From Neodontobutis hainanensis (lineage: Eukaryota; Chordata; Actinopteri; Gobiiformes; Odontobutidae): DNA of 64,000 nt. This document shows positions 61,746 to 64,000 of the stretch, piece by piece (the first letter of the stretch is position 1; each line of letters opens with the position of its first letter). The stretch lies in contig JALDNG010000894.1 in NCBI GenBank assembly GCA_024349245.1, positions 1 through 64,000 of the forward strand, read 5' to 3'. The translations under genes were made by a program, and so were the position numbers. A model generated the notes under the pieces. That model was not told the origin of the DNA and ran no database searches. It was given only the letters and a program-made list of their open reading frames with translations.

Positions 61746-63329
61746 ATAGATTCAGCTATTTGCTATTTACCATTTATAAGATGTTGGTTGACAGACATGT
61801 GACTTACTAAGACTATTGCTCTGACAGAGAATGAGGGACAGTGAAGGTCCTAAGCACATGTAGTGTCAGTATAAGAAGAACCAACGCCATCCACAAACTA
61901 AAGGATAAGCGGTAATGAATAAATAAACAAATATAAAAAAAAGTAATAAAATGAAAATAAATAAAAAAAAGTTACAATTTGAAAACATGTTTTAAATGTA
62001 AAATGTGATGGGTGTAAAAATGTTTATTTTGTATTTTGACAGCAGGAAGGATAAATGAAATGAATTTGGAGCCAAGAGTGGAAGCCCACTTTAGACTTTT
62101 AGTTCAAAAGTTATGGTAAAGTTATGGTTATGTTATAGCTGGTATATGCTGAAGGAAACAACTACATCTAAATGAGCAAACCCTAAATATAAACAGTATA
62201 AAAGAGTTCAATGTCAAAGCAGAGATTGCTCATATTGATATGTAATAACAAACAAGTTAAACACTATTGTCCCAGATGTTTTTTGTCTGATCTGATCATT
62301 AACTGTTAAGCACAATGTCTCCCATGTGCTTTATTTATGTTTGGTTATCAATATCTTTGCTTCACTTTATGAAAACATTTGTGGCTTTTTAATAGCTAGT
62401 GTTACACCAACACCATCTGTTTGCCGTTGACCTGATGCACTTTTTACACCGCTCCGCTGCAATAACCAAAGGCTTCATACAAATGGATTCCCTCACGTCG
62501 TAAAGTAGCCATTCAGTGCAATTTAGTGCAGCGAGAGTCTGGTGTTTTATGTGGATTATAATAACCGTACTCTTCATTAGATGGGAAAGTAATGGCGGCG
62601 GAGGGGTGTGTGGAACGTACGTAATGACCTCTGTAATATGCCAAATTTAAAGGATGTCTACTACAATTGAGTTGGAGCTTAATGCTGTTTTTTTATGGAG
62701 CCTGATGACAGAGTCTCATTGCAAGGTTTCTGATGTCTGCTTCATTCTACAGTCTCCTTCACTTGAATATGTCTGACAGGAATCACACAGTCCTCAAACA
62801 GACTGTCGGCGCTGCCAGTCGAAAGCATATCTCAGACAGCTGTCGGCAACATTAAAAATGTCTTTGCATTCATCTTTTCAGGAATATATGCAAAGCTTTT
62901 ACCCGTTCACAGTTTTTAGACACAAAAGGTTGAAGGAAAAAAAGCACTGAAATCTGATACTATATTCACCTGGTTGGAAATTTGCAACAATGTAGAGGAC
63001 ACAAAATGACATAATTGTACAAAGAACAGCACAAGTGGAAGAAGCATAGTCATTTTTGCAAGTCTTTCTAAGAGGAAGGATAGTGTTAAGCCTAATACTG
63101 TCTTTTTGAGAATTGCAAGTGTGTGGCTGACTAAAGTGGGAGCGATTATCTGTCCCAACCGATGGGAGCGTCATGCTTTAGTCAAACTCTTGTGAAGAGT
63201 ATTCTTCTAAAAAACATCAGTGGAAGGGGAAAGTAGTTACCGGTACTTGATGAGACATAGAGACCGGTCCGGTGCTGGAGAGAAACAAAGAGAGTGGATT
63301 TAAGTGACTTAATAATGGCATGGCAACGC
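61746..63329. other. Non-coding; candidate conserved patch 62390-62880
   Basis: No gene recognised. The segment 62390-62880 is less AT-rich and has mixed-sequence words. It may be a conserved non-coding element, which cannot be tested here. Confidence 0.3.
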
Positions 63330-63615
63330 AATTTTATTTGTATAGCACAATTCATACACTTTATAACTCAAAGTGGTTTACAGGAATAAAAGACACATTT
63401 TAAATACATAGACAGATTTAGTATAAGCACAAGTAAAATAAAGAATGAATGATGACAAGACAAAGAGTGCAGATAAAACACAGTTGTCATTACTGAATGT
63501 AGGTGGCGCTAAAGAGGAAGATTTTTAACTTCCCCATTGTTAAAGTTGAGGCGTGTTTCATTTCATCTGGGAGACTGTTCCAGGTTTTTGCCTTTATAAA
63601 ACTTAAAGGTGTTAC
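63330..63615. repeat. Teleost interspersed repeat fragment
   Basis: Begins CAATTTTATTTGTATAGCAC, continues with ACTCAAAGTGGTTTACA, and ends with a GTTCCAGGTTTTTGCCTTTA segment. These match, from general familiarity, a dispersed fish repeat. The class was not determined. The remaining 385 bp to the window end hold nothing recognised. Confidence 0.55.
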
Positions 63616-64000
63616 AGAGAAAAACGTTTTTGAAATGTGCGCATGCGTAAGAACAGCCCTCCTCCATTACAGCTCATTTCAAAAGAACACCTCCCAAATC
63701 TCATGCACGAGCACTGACACGAGTGTGTTTTTACTACCGGCACTCGCTGTGTCGCATTAGTGGACTCACTGTCAGACTCACCGCTTAGAATCGTTTCCAT
63801 GGTTTTAATATTTGAGTAGCATAAGTTTGGTAATGCTAGAAGTAATATTATGAGTCTAACTTGCTGGACAGTACTCCCACTATTACTCGTAGCATTTACC
63901 AAAGTACCTGTTGCTTTACTGCATCAGAATACAAGTTGGTATCTTTCCCAAACTCCCCAAATATCAAATATTTTTACCAAAAAATGAACTAAAGTTTCTG

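Overview
This window looks like ordinary AT-rich nuclear DNA from a teleost fish, probably a percomorph. There are no long bacterial-style reading frames, operons, CRISPR arrays or phage modules. The only gene I can name is a secreted brain signalling protein split over two exons on the + strand. A signal-peptide exon lies at 33652-33755 and a cysteine-rich exon begins at 58292. Together they match the TAFA (FAM19A) chemokine-like family, closest to TAFA2. The intron between them is about 24.5 kb. Later exons presumably lie past the right edge, and any 5' untranslated exon would lie in 1-33651 or beyond the left edge.

Much of the rest that can be interpreted is mobile DNA of types typical of teleosts. 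From left to right: a terminal-inverted-repeat DNA element (766-1470); a hAT-type MITE fragment (4924-5186); a decayed PIF/Harbinger element (5212-6561) with a tRNA-derived SINE nested inside its transposase; a LINE reverse-transcriptase scrap (7120-7330); a second SINE with a UnaL2-like tail (9846-10056); an intact hAT MITE with a perfect 8-bp target duplication (16663-17004); an L2-type LINE scrap (18770-19225); a TAACACTTTA-ended MITE (20970-21245); and a hAT element (30863-31526). Inside the TAFA intron are a nearly full-length but frameshifted R4/Dong (Rex6-like) LINE carrying a tRNA-Lys-like head (35417-38885) and a Rex3-like LINE with a classic 5' inversion (42459-43555).

The last 10 kb of the intron (48322-58219) is a cluster of very recent local duplications. 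A 1.8-kb block appears twice. A second block, made of a 62-bp minisatellite plus 2.3 kb, also appears twice and ends about 70 bp before the TAFA exon. The copies differ mostly by one-base indels in short homopolymers. The TAFA exon itself carries two one-base deletions relative to the family and lacks an obvious splice donor. These facts together raise the possibility of uncorrected long-read errors or false (haplotypic) duplication in the assembly. A real segmental duplication beside a decaying exon is the alternative.

I found no convincing previously undescribed biological system. The observations most worth checking are the duplication cluster and exon damage, the single-event twin-priming structure of the Rex3 copy, the tRNA-like head on the Dong-type LINE, two SINEs that share a head but carry different tails, and several long perfect palindromes.
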